A DNA stretch of 64,000 nt from positions 62,001 to 126,000 of the forward strand of contig CAWGUD010000020.1 in the NCBI GenBank assembly GCA_963825685.1, in the 5' to 3' direction. The stretch's first letter is position 1; the number at the start of each line of letters is the position of its first letter. Both the position numbers and the translations under genes were made by a program. This DNA comes from JAOUEA01 sp963825685. GTDB taxonomy: Bacteria; Actinomycetota; UBA4738; HRBIN12. Shown here one piece after another: positions 17,130-25,105 of this stretch. Under the pieces are notes generated by a model that saw only the letters and a program-made list of their open reading frames with translations, did no database searches and was not told the DNA's origin.

Positions 17130-18377
17130 TCAGCGGGGGTGCGCGAGCACCTCGTCGTAGACCGACACCATCTGATCGGTCGTCGCGTCCCATGTGAACC
17201 GCAGCGCCTGACGGGCCGCCTCGTCGCCGAACGACGACTGGAGCCGAGGGTCTCGCAGGATCTGCAGCAGCCGGTCGGCATGGTCGCCGGGGTCGTGCCC
17301 CTCGACCAGGAAGCCGCTCCGGCCGTCCTCGACCACGTACGGCAGGCCGCCGACGTCCGCGGCGATCACGGGGGTGCCGCAGGCTTGCGCCTCGAGGGCC
17401 ACCAGGCCGAACGACTCCGATCGCGAGGGCACGAGCACGACGTCGGCGGCGGTGTAGAAGTCGACGAGCTTGGGCTGCGGCTGCGGCGGGAACAGCATCA
17501 CGCGCTCGCTCACGCCGAGCGCCGCAGCGAGCTCGAGGAGCCTCGCGACCTCGGCGCCCTTGTCCGGGCCGCTCGGTCCACCGACGATCGCGAGCACGAG
17601 GTCACCGGCGACATCGGGATCTCGGGCGACGGCCTCGGCGAGCGTGCGCACGGCGACGTCGGGGCCCTTGTGCGGCTGCAGCCGTCCGACGTAGAGGGCG
17701 AGGCGGAGCCCGGACAGGTGCAGGTGCTCACGGGCGCGGGCACGGTCGCCCGGCACGAACAACAGGTGATCGACGCCCGGCGGTACCAGCCGCACGCTGG
17801 CAGGGTCGGCCCGGTACAGACCGACGAGCTGCGCGGCCTCGGTGGGCGTGGGCGCGAGCACGCGATCGGCCTCGGCGATCACGGCCTGCTCGGCCGCGAG
17901 CCGCACGTCGGGCTCGGGAAGCTCACCTCGAGCGAGCGAGTAGTTCTTGACCTTGCCGAGCGTGTGGAACGACGCCACGAGCGGAGCCCCCAGCGACGAC
18001 TTGACCGCCCGGCCGACCCACCCCGAGAGCCAGTAGTGGCTGTGCACGATGTCGTAGCCCCGGCCGTCCTCGTGGGCCACGCGGAGCACCCCGCCGAGGA
18101 ACTCCGGCAGGTACCGCGGCAGCTCCGCCTTCGGAAGCACTTCGCACGGCCCCGCCTTGACGCTCACGACGCGGATGCCGGGGGCGATCGTCTTCACCTC
18201 GTGGTCGTCGCCCCCGCGACATCTCGTGAACAGATCGACGGCCATGCCTCGGCTCGCGAGCCGCTCGGCGACCGCGCGCACGTACACGTTCATGCCGCCG
18301 GAGTCGCCGGTTCCCGGCTGATCCATGGGCGACGTGTGCACCGAGAGGACGGCGACGCGGGCGCTGTCGTTCATCAT
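17130..18377 (-). CDS. mshA: D-inositol-3-phosphate glycosyltransferase (mycothiol synthesis)
   Basis: A 415-aa GT4 enzyme that adds GlcNAc to inositol-3-phosphate, the first step of mycothiol synthesis. The MshA hallmark HTSPMDQPGTGDSGGMNVYV is at residues 14-33; further IVHSHYWLSGW, ALYVGRLQPHKGPDVAV and the nucleotide-sugar site SRSESFGLVALEAQACGTP. ATG at 18377 or 18374. Mycothiol is essentially actinobacterial, so this gene supports the lineage call. The asparaginase gene ends 38 nt upstream on the same strand. Confidence 0.95.
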   Translation of the reverse strand: MMNDSARVAVLSVHTSPMDQPGTGDSGGMNVYVRAVAERLASRGMAVDLFTRCRGGDDHEVKTIAPGIRVVSVKAGPCEVLPKAELPRYLPEFLGGVLRVAHEDGRGYDIVHSHYWLSGWVGRAVKSSLGAPLVASFHTLGKVKNYSLARGELPEPDVRLAAEQAVIAEADRVLAPTPTEAAQLVGLYRADPASVRLVPPGVDHLLFVPGDRARAREHLHLSGLRLALYVGRLQPHKGPDVAVRTLAEAVARDPDVAGDLVLAIVGGPSGPDKGAEVARLLELAAALGVSERVMLFPPQPQPKLVDFYTAADVVLVPSRSESFGLVALEAQACGTPVIAADVGGLPYVVEDGRSGFLVEGHDPGDHADRLLQILRDPRLQSSFGDEAARQALRFTWDATTDQMVSVYDEVLAHPR

Positions 18378-18414
18378 GCCGATGGTAGGCGAGGTCGAGG
18401 CGAACGAAGCGGGA

Positions 18415-19395
18415 TCAGCGACGTCGCAGGGTCACGACGGACTCGATCGCCCCCACGACCTCGCCGCCTCCTCGGACCGGCGGCGAAGCGTGTGGCGCAA
18501 GCGCCCGTCGCTGCGCCGCGTCGATCACGTCGACCTGCCCCAGCACGTCGACCATCGCCGGTCCCGCGGCGCGGAACCCCGCGTCGGCGACCTTCAGCGC
18601 CACGCCGATGCCCATGTCGGGGACGGACACGCAGACCAGCGCCTCCGCGCCCTCCTTCGCCACCAGCCCGGGAACGGCCTGCATCAGCGCGGTATCGACG
18701 CGATCGCGACCCCCGACGAGGTACGGCTCGGCGAGCATCGCCTCGATCGCGCGGTCCACCTCGGGCTCGAGCTCGCCGAGTCGTTCGGGATCGCCGAGGC
18801 GGGCGTAGAGGGTCGCGATCGCGCGCAGGGGCACGCCGTGCACGGGCACGCCGCACCCGTCGACCCCCACCCGGACGTCGTCGACCCCGGTCGCCCGTCG
18901 CACGGCCCGCAGCACCCGCCGCTGCAGAGGGTGGGAGCGCCGCGGATACGTGGCGGTGTCCCAGCCGGCCCGGGTGCAGGCGAGCAGCATGCCGGCGTGC
19001 TTGCCCGAGCAGTCGCTGAACAGCGGGTGACGATGCTGGGCGCGCGCCATCTCGTCGTCGTCGATCGGGAAGGACGGCGGCGTCCGCAGCGCCTGGGGGC
19101 CGAGCCCGGCCCGCTCGAGCAGGGCACGGACCGCGCCGAGGTGCACGGGCTCGCCGTTGTGCGATGCGCACATCACGGCGACCTCCCGGTCCGGCAGGGG
19201 CTCGTCGCCGATCGCCGCCAGCGAGACGGCCGCCTGCAGCGGCTTGGCGCACGACCTGATGAACACCGGTCGATCCGCGTCACCGGCCCGCGCCGCGAGG
19301 CGCCCGTCGACGTCGCAGACCGCGACGTGACCCAGGTGCACCGATTCCTCGAGCCCGGAGCGCACCACGCGAGCGATCGGCACCGCGGCGACCAT
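18415..19395 (-). CDS. L-asparaginase II family protein
   Basis: A 326-aa protein of the asparaginase II (thermolabile, Rhizobium etli) family: IRSCAKPLQAA, VMCASHNGEPVH, and DCSGKHAGMLLACTRAGW, where the conserved Ser, Cys and Lys of this group occur. It would release ammonia from asparagine in the cytosol. It ends shortly before mshA and may be co-transcribed with it. Confidence 0.9.
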   Translation of the reverse strand: MVAAVPIARVVRSGLEESVHLGHVAVCDVDGRLAARAGDADRPVFIRSCAKPLQAAVSLAAIGDEPLPDREVAVMCASHNGEPVHLGAVRALLERAGLGPQALRTPPSFPIDDDEMARAQHRHPLFSDCSGKHAGMLLACTRAGWDTATYPRRSHPLQRRVLRAVRRATGVDDVRVGVDGCGVPVHGVPLRAIATLYARLGDPERLGELEPEVDRAIEAMLAEPYLVGGRDRVDTALMQAVPGLVAKEGAEALVCVSVPDMGIGVALKVADAGFRAAGPAMVDVLGQVDVIDAAQRRALAPHASPPVRGGGEVVGAIESVVTLRRR

Positions 19396-19437
19396 CGTTC
19401 GAGCCTACCCCGCCCGGCGACGGGGGTTCGGGCGACG

Positions 19438-20208
19438 CTAGACCGCGGCCGCGAGCGGTGAGGCGGGAGAGCCGCCGATCAGGTCGCCTTCGTCGACGAG
19501 CTCGAGGAACGCCGTCGCGACGTCGGGGTCGAACTGGGTCCCCGCGCCTGCGCGGACCTCGTCGAGCGCACGCTCGAGCGGCATCGCCGCTCGGTACGGA
19601 CGGTCGCTCGTCATCGCGTCGAAGGAATCGGCGATCGCGAAGATGCGCGCCGCGAGCGGGATCTCCTCGCCGCGGAGCCCCTGCGGATACCCCAGGCCGT
19701 CCCATCGCTCGTGGTGCGTCTGCACGATCTCGACGGCGCCGGCGAGGAATCGGATCGGCGAGACGATCTGCGCCCCGATCGCGGGGTGCTCGCGCATCAC
19801 GATCCACTCCGCCTCGTCGAGGGGACCGGGCTTGCAGAGCACCGCTTCGGGGACCCCCACCTTCCCGATGTCGTGCAGGAAGAACCCGTACCCGACCTCG
19901 GGACGCGCCGCGAGTTCAGGGTCGACGCGCTCGGCGAGGGCGAGCCCGTATCGGTGGGTGCGATCGAGGTGACCGCGCGTGGTGACGTCCTTGGCCTCGA
20001 CGACCTTGGCGAGCGACGTCATCGTCGAGACGTACATGTCGCGGATGCCTTCGAGCGCCTCCTCGAGCTCGACGCTGCGGGCGCGCTCGGCCTGGTAGAG
20101 CGATCCGATCTCCCGTGCGAAGACCACGAGCTGCGCGTGCAAGGCCGGAACCTCGGCGTCGCCCGGCGCCGAAGCTCCCGGCGCCCGAGCGATGTGCGTG
20201 ACTGACAT
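19438..20208 (-). CDS. HD-GYP domain protein, probable c-di-GMP phosphodiesterase
   Basis: A 256-aa protein. The N-terminal 60 residues form a coiled coil (SLYQAERARSVELEEALEG); the rest is a complete HD-GYP domain: TTRGHLDRTHRYG, FFLHDIGKVGVPE, and QTHHERWDGLGYPQGL, so both HD and GYP motifs are intact. Expected to hydrolyse c-di-GMP to GMP. No transmembrane segment. It lies downstream of the RsiG-like gene on the same strand (187-nt gap). Start at 20208 is a guess; a longer frame is open upstream. Confidence 0.85.
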   Translation of the reverse strand: MSVTHIARAPGASAPGDAEVPALHAQLVVFAREIGSLYQAERARSVELEEALEGIRDMYVSTMTSLAKVVEAKDVTTRGHLDRTHRYGLALAERVDPELAARPEVGYGFFLHDIGKVGVPEAVLCKPGPLDEAEWIVMREHPAIGAQIVSPIRFLAGAVEIVQTHHERWDGLGYPQGLRGEEIPLAARIFAIADSFDAMTSDRPYRAAMPLERALDEVRAGAGTQFDPDVATAFLELVDEGDLIGGSPASPLAAAV

Positions 20209-20395
20209 GTGCGGAAAGCCCCCCGGCCCGTCGTGACCTGCACACTCTGCATGTCCCGGCCCCGCGTCACCATCGGACGCGCGCGGGGTTCTCGTGGCGA
20301 ACCCGGTGGACCCCGGCATCGGCCACTCGGCGTGGTCTCGGAAGGGGGTGTGCTCCCCCACCCGGGGGACACGGGGGACGAGAACGCCTGCGCCG

Positions 20396-20938
20396 CTACT
20401 GCAGCACGAGCGTCGGATCGTCCTTGTACCGGCGCATCAGCTCCGTCTGCAGCGTGTCGAGCACGCCGATCACGTCGCCGCGAGCCGTGGACACCTCGTG
20501 CTCCTCGGCGGTGAGCAACTCGACGGCGGCGGCCAGCCGTTCGTCGTCGAGCTCGGTGGGGTCGGAGATGCCGGCATCGGAGACGAGCCGTTCGATGCGA
20601 CGTCGCGCGATCAGCATCTCGTCCTCGGGCAGACCGACCCGCACGGCCTCGCCCCTCGAGGCGGTCTGCGGCTCGTCACCGGCGAGGATCGTGGACAGCC
20701 GCTCGACCAGCGAGGCGCGATCGCCGTCGCTCCCTCGGCTCTCGAGCTCGGCCTGCAGGATCTCGGCACGACCCTGCACGAGGCGGCGCAACAGCGAGAG
20801 GTACTCGCGCTCGGCGAGGCACTCGTCGCGGCGCGCACGCAGATCCTGCAGGCTCAGCGCGTCGATGCCCTCGACGAAGTCGGGCTCGCGGATCCGATCG
20901 ATCCGACGGTTGGCGGGATGGTCCTGCTCGTCACTCAC
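20396..20938 (-). CDS. rsiG: RsiG-like c-di-GMP-binding anti-sigma factor
   Basis: A 180-aa two-helix protein. Streptomyces RsiG binds c-di-GMP with E(X)3S(X)2R(X)3Q(X)3D on each of two helices. Here helix 1 has Ser48, Arg51, Gln55 and Glu59 in that spacing (Arg44 at the first position), and helix 2 has Glu146, Ser150, Arg153, Ile157 and Asp161. The flanks (EPDFVEGIDALSLQDLRARR, ending TELMRRYKDDP) also resemble RsiG. GTG at 20938 is chosen over ATG 20947 because AGGA lies 8 nt before it. No WhiG sigma factor is in the window, so the partner is unknown. Confidence 0.72.
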   Translation of the reverse strand: MSDEQDHPANRRIDRIREPDFVEGIDALSLQDLRARRDECLAEREYLSLLRRLVQGRAEILQAELESRGSDGDRASLVERLSTILAGDEPQTASRGEAVRVGLPEDEMLIARRRIERLVSDAGISDPTELDDERLAAAVELLTAEEHEVSTARGDVIGVLDTLQTELMRRYKDDPTLVLQ

Positions 20939-20981
20939 GCGGCACATCCTACGGCGACCGGGCGACGCTCGCCCCGTGCGC

Positions 20982-22085
20982 TCAGCAGACGCCGAGCAGT
21001 GCGGTGTAGGGGTTGATCGCTCCGCCTCCGCCCGGGTGGTACTCGAAGTGCAGGTGGTAGACGGTCGTGCCGGTGTTCCCGACGGAGCCGATCGTGCTGC
21101 CGGCGGAGACGTGCGCGCCTTCGCCGAGTGAGCTGGGCGACTGGAAGTGGGTGTAGAAGGTCCAATCGGAGCTTCCATCGTGGAACAGCACGACCCCGTA
21201 CCCGCCGACCGAGCTGCTCGTGTGGTGCACCGTGCCTGCATGGACCGCCACGACAGGGGTTCCGGCCGCGGCGATCATGTCGATGCCGGCGTGCGAGCGA
21301 CCCCCCGGCCTCGGGTCGCCGAACGAGTCGACGAACGAGTTCGGGCCGTTCACGGGGCACGTCTGGATCCAGCCGGTGCCGGTGACCGGCGGAGGGGATC
21401 CACCGCCGCCTCCGCCGCCAGTCGGTCGAGCCGCCTCCGCTCCCCGCCGGCGATCGGCCGCCGCGGCGGCCGCGGCCTCTTCCTCGGCGAGTCGGTCCTC
21501 GAGCTCGCCGACCCGCGATGCGAACCGCTCCAACTCGGCCTGGATCGCCGACTGCTGGGTCTCGAGATCGGCGGCCGCCGACTCCTGCTCGGCGATCGCG
21601 TCGGCGAGCTGTTCCTGCTGCCACGCGAGCTCCTGCGTCTCCACGCTCACCTGGTTCGCGAGATCGCTGTCCCCTTCCGCCACCGCCGACGCGAACTCGA
21701 GGCGGTCGACCGCATCGCCGACGGAGTCCGACGTCAGCAGGGCGAGCGCCTGCGGGCTGCCGCCGGCGATGAACAGCGCCGCGGCGCGACGGTTCAGCTC
21801 CTGCTGGATCGTCGCGAGCTCGGACCGCAGCGTGTCGATGCGCTGCTGCGCGGCGTCGGCGGCATCCTGGGACCGGGCGAGGTCGGCCTCGGCGTCCTGC
21901 CAGAGCTGGTTGATGCGGTCGAGCTCGGCGCGGGCGGACTGCAGGTCCTGCTCCGCCGCCTCGAGCTCGGCCTCCGTATCGGCGCTCGCCGGCAGCGTCA
22001 CCATGGCGCCGACGAGGGCGCACGCGAGGATCAGGCTGAGGGAAGCTCGGGAACGGATCGTCGACTCCTTACGACGGGCACTCAC
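20982..22085 (-). CDS. Secreted coiled-coil M23 metallopeptidase (EnvC/NlpD-like)
   Basis: A 367-aa protein: signal peptide to about residue 35, two coiled-coil segments of 60-80 residues rich in Ala/Glu/Gln, a Gly/Pro linker with a run of eight Gly, and a C-terminal LytM/M23 domain. Zinc motifs: SHAGIDM and YHLHFEY. Such proteins cut, or activate cutting of, peptidoglycan in cell separation. GTG start at 22085 after AAGGAGT-like sequence. It precedes the RsiG/HD-GYP pair on the same strand. Confidence 0.88.
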   Translation of the reverse strand: MSARRKESTIRSRASLSLILACALVGAMVTLPASADTEAELEAAEQDLQSARAELDRINQLWQDAEADLARSQDAADAAQQRIDTLRSELATIQQELNRRAAALFIAGGSPQALALLTSDSVGDAVDRLEFASAVAEGDSDLANQVSVETQELAWQQEQLADAIAEQESAAADLETQQSAIQAELERFASRVGELEDRLAEEEAAAAAAADRRRGAEAARPTGGGGGGGSPPPVTGTGWIQTCPVNGPNSFVDSFGDPRPGGRSHAGIDMIAAAGTPVVAVHAGTVHHTSSSVGGYGVVLFHDGSSDWTFYTHFQSPSSLGEGAHVSAGSTIGSVGNTGTTVYHLHFEYHPGGGGAINPYTALLGVC

Positions 22086-22151
22086 GGGCCTATGACCAGG
22101 GAGGACGTTCGATCGAGGCTACCAGTGCCCCTCCGGCGCCTCAACTCGCGA

Positions 22152-22688
22152 TCACTCCCCCTGCTGAGGATCGATGCCCTCCGCCCGGGCACGATCGATC
22201 TCGTCGCGCAGCGCCTCGAGGTGTTCGAGATGCACGATGTCCTTGGTCCGCCCACTCGCCGACTTCATGCGGATCAGATCGTCGACGCCGGCGACCAGGA
22301 TGGTGAGCCCGTCGGCGGCAACGAGCGTGTCCGCTCCAGCCTCGAGATCCGGGTATCCCGCCGTGCCCGCGGGCGTGCCGAGGATGTCGAGGTCGCCCAT
22401 CGACGTGACGAAGGTGAACGAGTCGCCGTTGCGGAGCGTGGCCGCGTCGAGCCTGAATGGGAGGTCGGCGTCAGGCTCCCGCGCCACCCGGAGGCGAGCG
22501 TGAAGCTCGGTGAGGGCAGCGGCCAGCGCTTCGAGGTTGGCGAGATCCCTTGCGTAGCAGATATCGAGGTCTTGTGTGACGTCGGCGGTTCCTCTCAGGT
22601 TCGCGGCGAGCCCGCCGATCAGCACGAAGCGAACCTCTCGGTCGATGAGGATCCGCAGCATGCCGAGCGGATCGAAGAGCAGGCTCAT
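22152..22688 (-). CDS. Nucleotidyltransferase-fold protein, putative toxin (module 1)
   Basis: A 178-aa protein with the minimal nucleotidyltransferase motif: VLIGGLAANLRG followed by TQDLDICYA, and a later third acid in SMGDLDILGTP. This is the layout of AbiEii/MenT-like toxins. Its ATG overlaps the stop of the upstream HTH gene (ATGA), the antitoxin-toxin order expected. A paralogous pair sits at 54.9-55.7 kb. Target nucleic acid unknown. Confidence 0.7.
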   Translation of the reverse strand: MSLLFDPLGMLRILIDREVRFVLIGGLAANLRGTADVTQDLDICYARDLANLEALAAALTELHARLRVAREPDADLPFRLDAATLRNGDSFTFVTSMGDLDILGTPAGTAGYPDLEAGADTLVAADGLTILVAGVDDLIRMKSASGRTKDIVHLEHLEALRDEIDRARAEGIDPQQGE

Positions 22689-23011
22689 GCTGGTCTCCCG
22701 ACACCGAAGGCTCGTCGGAGCTCGCGCACCCCGTTGGCGGCGTCGACCGCGAGCCGGAACCGCTCCGAAGGCGTCATCGTCAAGCGCTCCCTGATCTGGG
22801 ATCGATCGACGTCGACACCGCGCTGATCGACGACGCTGAGCTGCATGCCGCAGGCACGGATCAGCGGGTCGAGCGTGTCGAGCGTCGGTGAGACCACGCG
22901 GTTCTCGATCCGAGAGATCGTGGCCTGAGGAACACCCGCTCGGCGGGCCAGCTCGCGCTGGGAGAGCTGAGCCCGCCGGCGAGCCATGCGCAGCATCGCG
23001 GCGGCGTCCAC
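22685..23011 (-). CDS. XRE-family HTH protein, putative antitoxin (module 1)
   Basis: A 108-aa protein with an N-terminal XRE HTH (SQRELARRAGVPQATISRIE) and a short C-terminal part ending GVRELRRAFGVGRPA. GTG at 23011 lies 6 nt after a TATCAT -10, with no Shine-Dalgarno, so the mRNA is probably leaderless. A palindromic operator array lies directly upstream, which fits autoregulation. Overlaps the nucleotidyltransferase gene. Confidence 0.78.
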   Translation of the reverse strand: MDAAAMLRMARRRAQLSQRELARRAGVPQATISRIENRVVSPTLDTLDPLIRACGMQLSVVDQRGVDVDRSQIRERLTMTPSERFRLAVDAANGVRELRRAFGVGRPA

Positions 23012-23018
23012 GCTGCGA

Positions 23019-23052
23019 TGATATCAGATACGTATCAAGCGCGATACGTATC
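23019..23052. promoter_or_regulatory. Tandem palindromic operator for HTH antitoxin module 1
   Basis: The perfect palindrome GATACGTATC occurs at 23027-23036 and again at 23043-23052, centres 16 bp apart. A third shorter palindrome TGATATCA covers 23019-23026 and contains the TATCAT -10 of the antitoxin gene. This is what an autoregulating XRE repressor site should look like. The region is strikingly AT-rich for this genome. Confidence 0.7.
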
Positions 23053-23067
23053 TGTATCGGCCCTCTC

Positions 23068-24243
23068 TCAGCCTTCCTGCGCCTGCATCGCCGCGATCAG
23101 GATGTCGGCGACCTCGGGTCGGGAGAACTCCTGCGGGGGTCGTTCCCCGTTGCGCAGCATCTCGCGGACCTTGGTACCCGAGAGCGAGATGCGGGTCTCC
23201 TCGCCGTGGGGGCACGTCTTCGGTGAGGCCATGCCCTCACACGCCTCACACCAGAACGAGTGCTCGAAGTTCAGCGTCGTGATGCCCAGCTCGCCGGGCT
23301 CGAACTCGTTGAAGATCTGCTGAGCGTCGTAGGTGCCGTAGTACGTGCCGACCCCGGCGTGGTCGCGACCCACGATGAAGTGGGTGCAGCCGTAGTTCTT
23401 GCGGCAGATCGCGTGCCAGATCGCCTCGCGGGGCCCCGCGTACCGCATCGCGGCGGGGAAGATCGACACCATCGCGCGGTCCTTCGGGTAGTACCCCTCG
23501 AACAGGGCCTCGTAGCACTCCATGCGCACGTCGGGCGGCACGTCGTCGCTCTTCGTCGCTCCCATCAAGGGGTGCACGAGCAGGCCGTCGACGATCTCGA
23601 GCGCGCACTTCTGGATGTACTCGTGTGCGCGGTGGATCGGGTTGCGCGTCTGGAACCCGACGACCGTCTTCCACCCGCGCTTCGCGAACTCGGCGCGGGT
23701 CTCGGCCGGCGTGAGCCGGTAGGACCCGAAGTCGTCGTGCACCGGCAGCGACAGCACCTCGAGGTCGCCGGCGAGGCAGTACTCGCCCGAGTCGTACACG
23801 GCAGCGACGCCCGGGTGCTCGGCCTCGTCGGTGCGGTAGACCGCGACGGCTTCCTTCTGCTTGTCACGCTTGAACGACCCGCTCACGCGGAGCACCGCGA
23901 TGGGGTCGGCGCCCTCGGCGGGCGCGAGCGCGACGGCGCCGCCGCCACCGAACCGATGCGCCTGCTCCTCGGTCACCCCGAGCACGACCGGGATCGCCCA
24001 GGCGAGACCGTTCGTGAGGTGCATCGAGTCGAGCACCGAGTGGTAGTCGGCCTCGCTCTGGAACCCGGTGAGCGGGCTGAGCGCGCCGACCGCGAGCATC
24101 TCGAGGTCGGAGAGCTCGCGCTCGTTCGGCACGAGCTTGGGCAGGTTGGCGGCCTCGGTGGCGAGCGTGGCGACGGCGTCGGCGCCGACGAGCAGGTCGA
24201 CGAGGGCGCCGCCGTGGGGCGCGATGGGATACGTGTCGGACAT
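23068..24243 (-). CDS. sat: Sulfate adenylyltransferase (ATP sulfurylase)
   Basis: A 391-aa homo-oligomeric ATP sulfurylase of the Sat type, making APS from ATP and sulfate. Motifs: VGFQTRNPIHRAHEYI (the QxRNPxHxxH site), VGRDHAGVGTYYGTYDAQ and a closing ISLSGTKVREML. Four-cysteine cluster near the C-terminus (FWCEACEGMASPKTCPHG) suggests a zinc site, as in many bacterial Sat proteins. Divergent from cysH, so assimilation to sulfite is encoded here. Confidence 0.95.
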   Translation of the reverse strand: MSDTYPIAPHGGALVDLLVGADAVATLATEAANLPKLVPNERELSDLEMLAVGALSPLTGFQSEADYHSVLDSMHLTNGLAWAIPVVLGVTEEQAHRFGGGGAVALAPAEGADPIAVLRVSGSFKRDKQKEAVAVYRTDEAEHPGVAAVYDSGEYCLAGDLEVLSLPVHDDFGSYRLTPAETRAEFAKRGWKTVVGFQTRNPIHRAHEYIQKCALEIVDGLLVHPLMGATKSDDVPPDVRMECYEALFEGYYPKDRAMVSIFPAAMRYAGPREAIWHAICRKNYGCTHFIVGRDHAGVGTYYGTYDAQQIFNEFEPGELGITTLNFEHSFWCEACEGMASPKTCPHGEETRISLSGTKVREMLRNGERPPQEFSRPEVADILIAAMQAQEG

Positions 24244-24301
24244 CTGTGCAGGCTCCTTCGATGGGTGGCGGCTCGGTCGCCGGGGGCGAACGACCGGGCA
24301 C

Positions 24302-24340
24302 AGCATACGCGGTATGCTCCGCGGACCCGAGAGGGGTCCG
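24302..24340. promoter_or_regulatory. sat/cysH divergent promoter with cysH RBS hairpin
   Basis: AGCATAC (24302-24308) and GTATGCT (24312-24318) are inverted arms around 3 nt, so a TATGCT -10 is present on each strand. Downstream, CGGACCC (24322-24328) pairs with GGGTCCG (24334-24340); the cysH Shine-Dalgarno GAGGGG (24331-24336) lies in its loop and right arm. Either feature could couple the two genes or gate cysH translation. Confidence 0.5.
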
Positions 24341-24345
24341 ACCGC

Positions 24346-25074
24346 ATGCGAACGCTGCTTCCCGACGACGAGCTCGTCGACCTGAACATCACCTTCGAGG
24401 ACGCGCACCCGCGCGAGATCCTCGCGTGGGCGCTCGAGACGTCGGGGCTGCGCAAGATCGCGATCGCGTCGGCGTTCCAGGCCGAGGGCACGGCGATCAT
24501 GCACATGGCGTCGGAGATCCGCGCCGACGTGCCGGTGCTCTTCCTCGAGACCGGGTTCCAGTTCGCGGAGACGCTCGCGTTCAAGGAACAGCTCGCCGAC
24601 CGGCTCGGGCTGAACGTGATCGATCTGTACGGCGAGCTGACGGTCGAGCAGCAGGCCGCGGAGTACGGCGAGCGGCTCTACGAGCGAGACCCCGAGCGAT
24701 GCTGCGACCTCAACAAGGTGCGGCCGATGTTCGAGGCGCTGCGCGGGCTCGACGGGTGGGTCACCGCGTTCCGGCGCGACTCGTCACCGACGCGGGCCGC
24801 CGCGCCGTTCGTGGAGCAGTACGAGCTGGAACCGGGACACACGATCGTGAAGGTGAACCCCGTGGCGGCGTGGACGCGGCGCGACACGTGGGCGTACCTG
24901 AAGGAGCACGACCTGCCGCACAACCCGCTGTACGACCTCGGCTACGCGTCGATCGGGTGCGCGCCCTGCACGCGCCTTCGGTTCGCGGGTGAGCCCGAGC
25001 GCGCGGGACGCTGGGCGGGGCTGTCGAAGTGGGAGTGCGGGATCCACGAGCAGGAAGCCGCCGCCGACGCCTGA
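24346..25074 (+). CDS. cysH: APS/PAPS reductase
   Basis: A 242-aa thiol-dependent reductase: IASAFQAEGTAIMHM, FLETGFQFAET, and the four cysteines CC (RDPERCCDLNK) plus IGCAPCTR, which mark the [4Fe-4S] APS-reductase type. The closing KWECGIH carries the catalytic Cys. Iron-sulfur type plus Sat (no CysC/CysN in view) implies direct APS reduction. The C-terminus is complete. Confidence 0.93.
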   Translation: MRTLLPDDELVDLNITFEDAHPREILAWALETSGLRKIAIASAFQAEGTAIMHMASEIRADVPVLFLETGFQFAETLAFKEQLADRLGLNVIDLYGELTVEQQAAEYGERLYERDPERCCDLNKVRPMFEALRGLDGWVTAFRRDSSPTRAAAPFVEQYELEPGHTIVKVNPVAAWTRRDTWAYLKEHDLPHNPLYDLGYASIGCAPCTRLRFAGEPERAGRWAGLSKWECGIHEQEAAADA

Positions 25075-25079
25075 GGCGT

Positions 25080-25100
25080 CCGTGCGCGTGGCGCGCACGG
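25080..25100. terminator. Convergent-gene hairpin terminator
   Basis: Perfect 9-bp stem (CCGTGCGCG with CGCGCACGG) around TGG, in the 31-nt gap between the stops of cysH (plus) and the sulfatase (minus). Positioned to end both transcripts. Confidence 0.6.
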
Positions 25101-25105
25101 GTCGA

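Noticed and set aside
15022..17160. 712-codon plus-strand open frame opposite proC and TetR
   Set aside because: Antisense shadow of genuine minus-strand genes and of the structured RNA; no recognisable protein features.
16602..17281. Long open minus-strand frames (159 and 221 codons) across the structured RNA
   Set aside because: Both frames give Arg/Gly/Pro-rich low-complexity protein with no family features, and two overlapping frames are open at once, as expected for GC-rich sequence. Tetraloops, complementary stems, promoter and terminator fit an RNA better.
20209..20395. A c-di-GMP riboswitch between the RsiG-like and HD-GYP genes
   Set aside because: The gap has a G5/C5 hairpin but none of the GEMM core sequences were found.
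24244..24345. A SAM or SAH riboswitch in the sat/cysH gap
   Set aside because: Too short (102 nt) and without the conserved cores; only simple inverted repeats are present.
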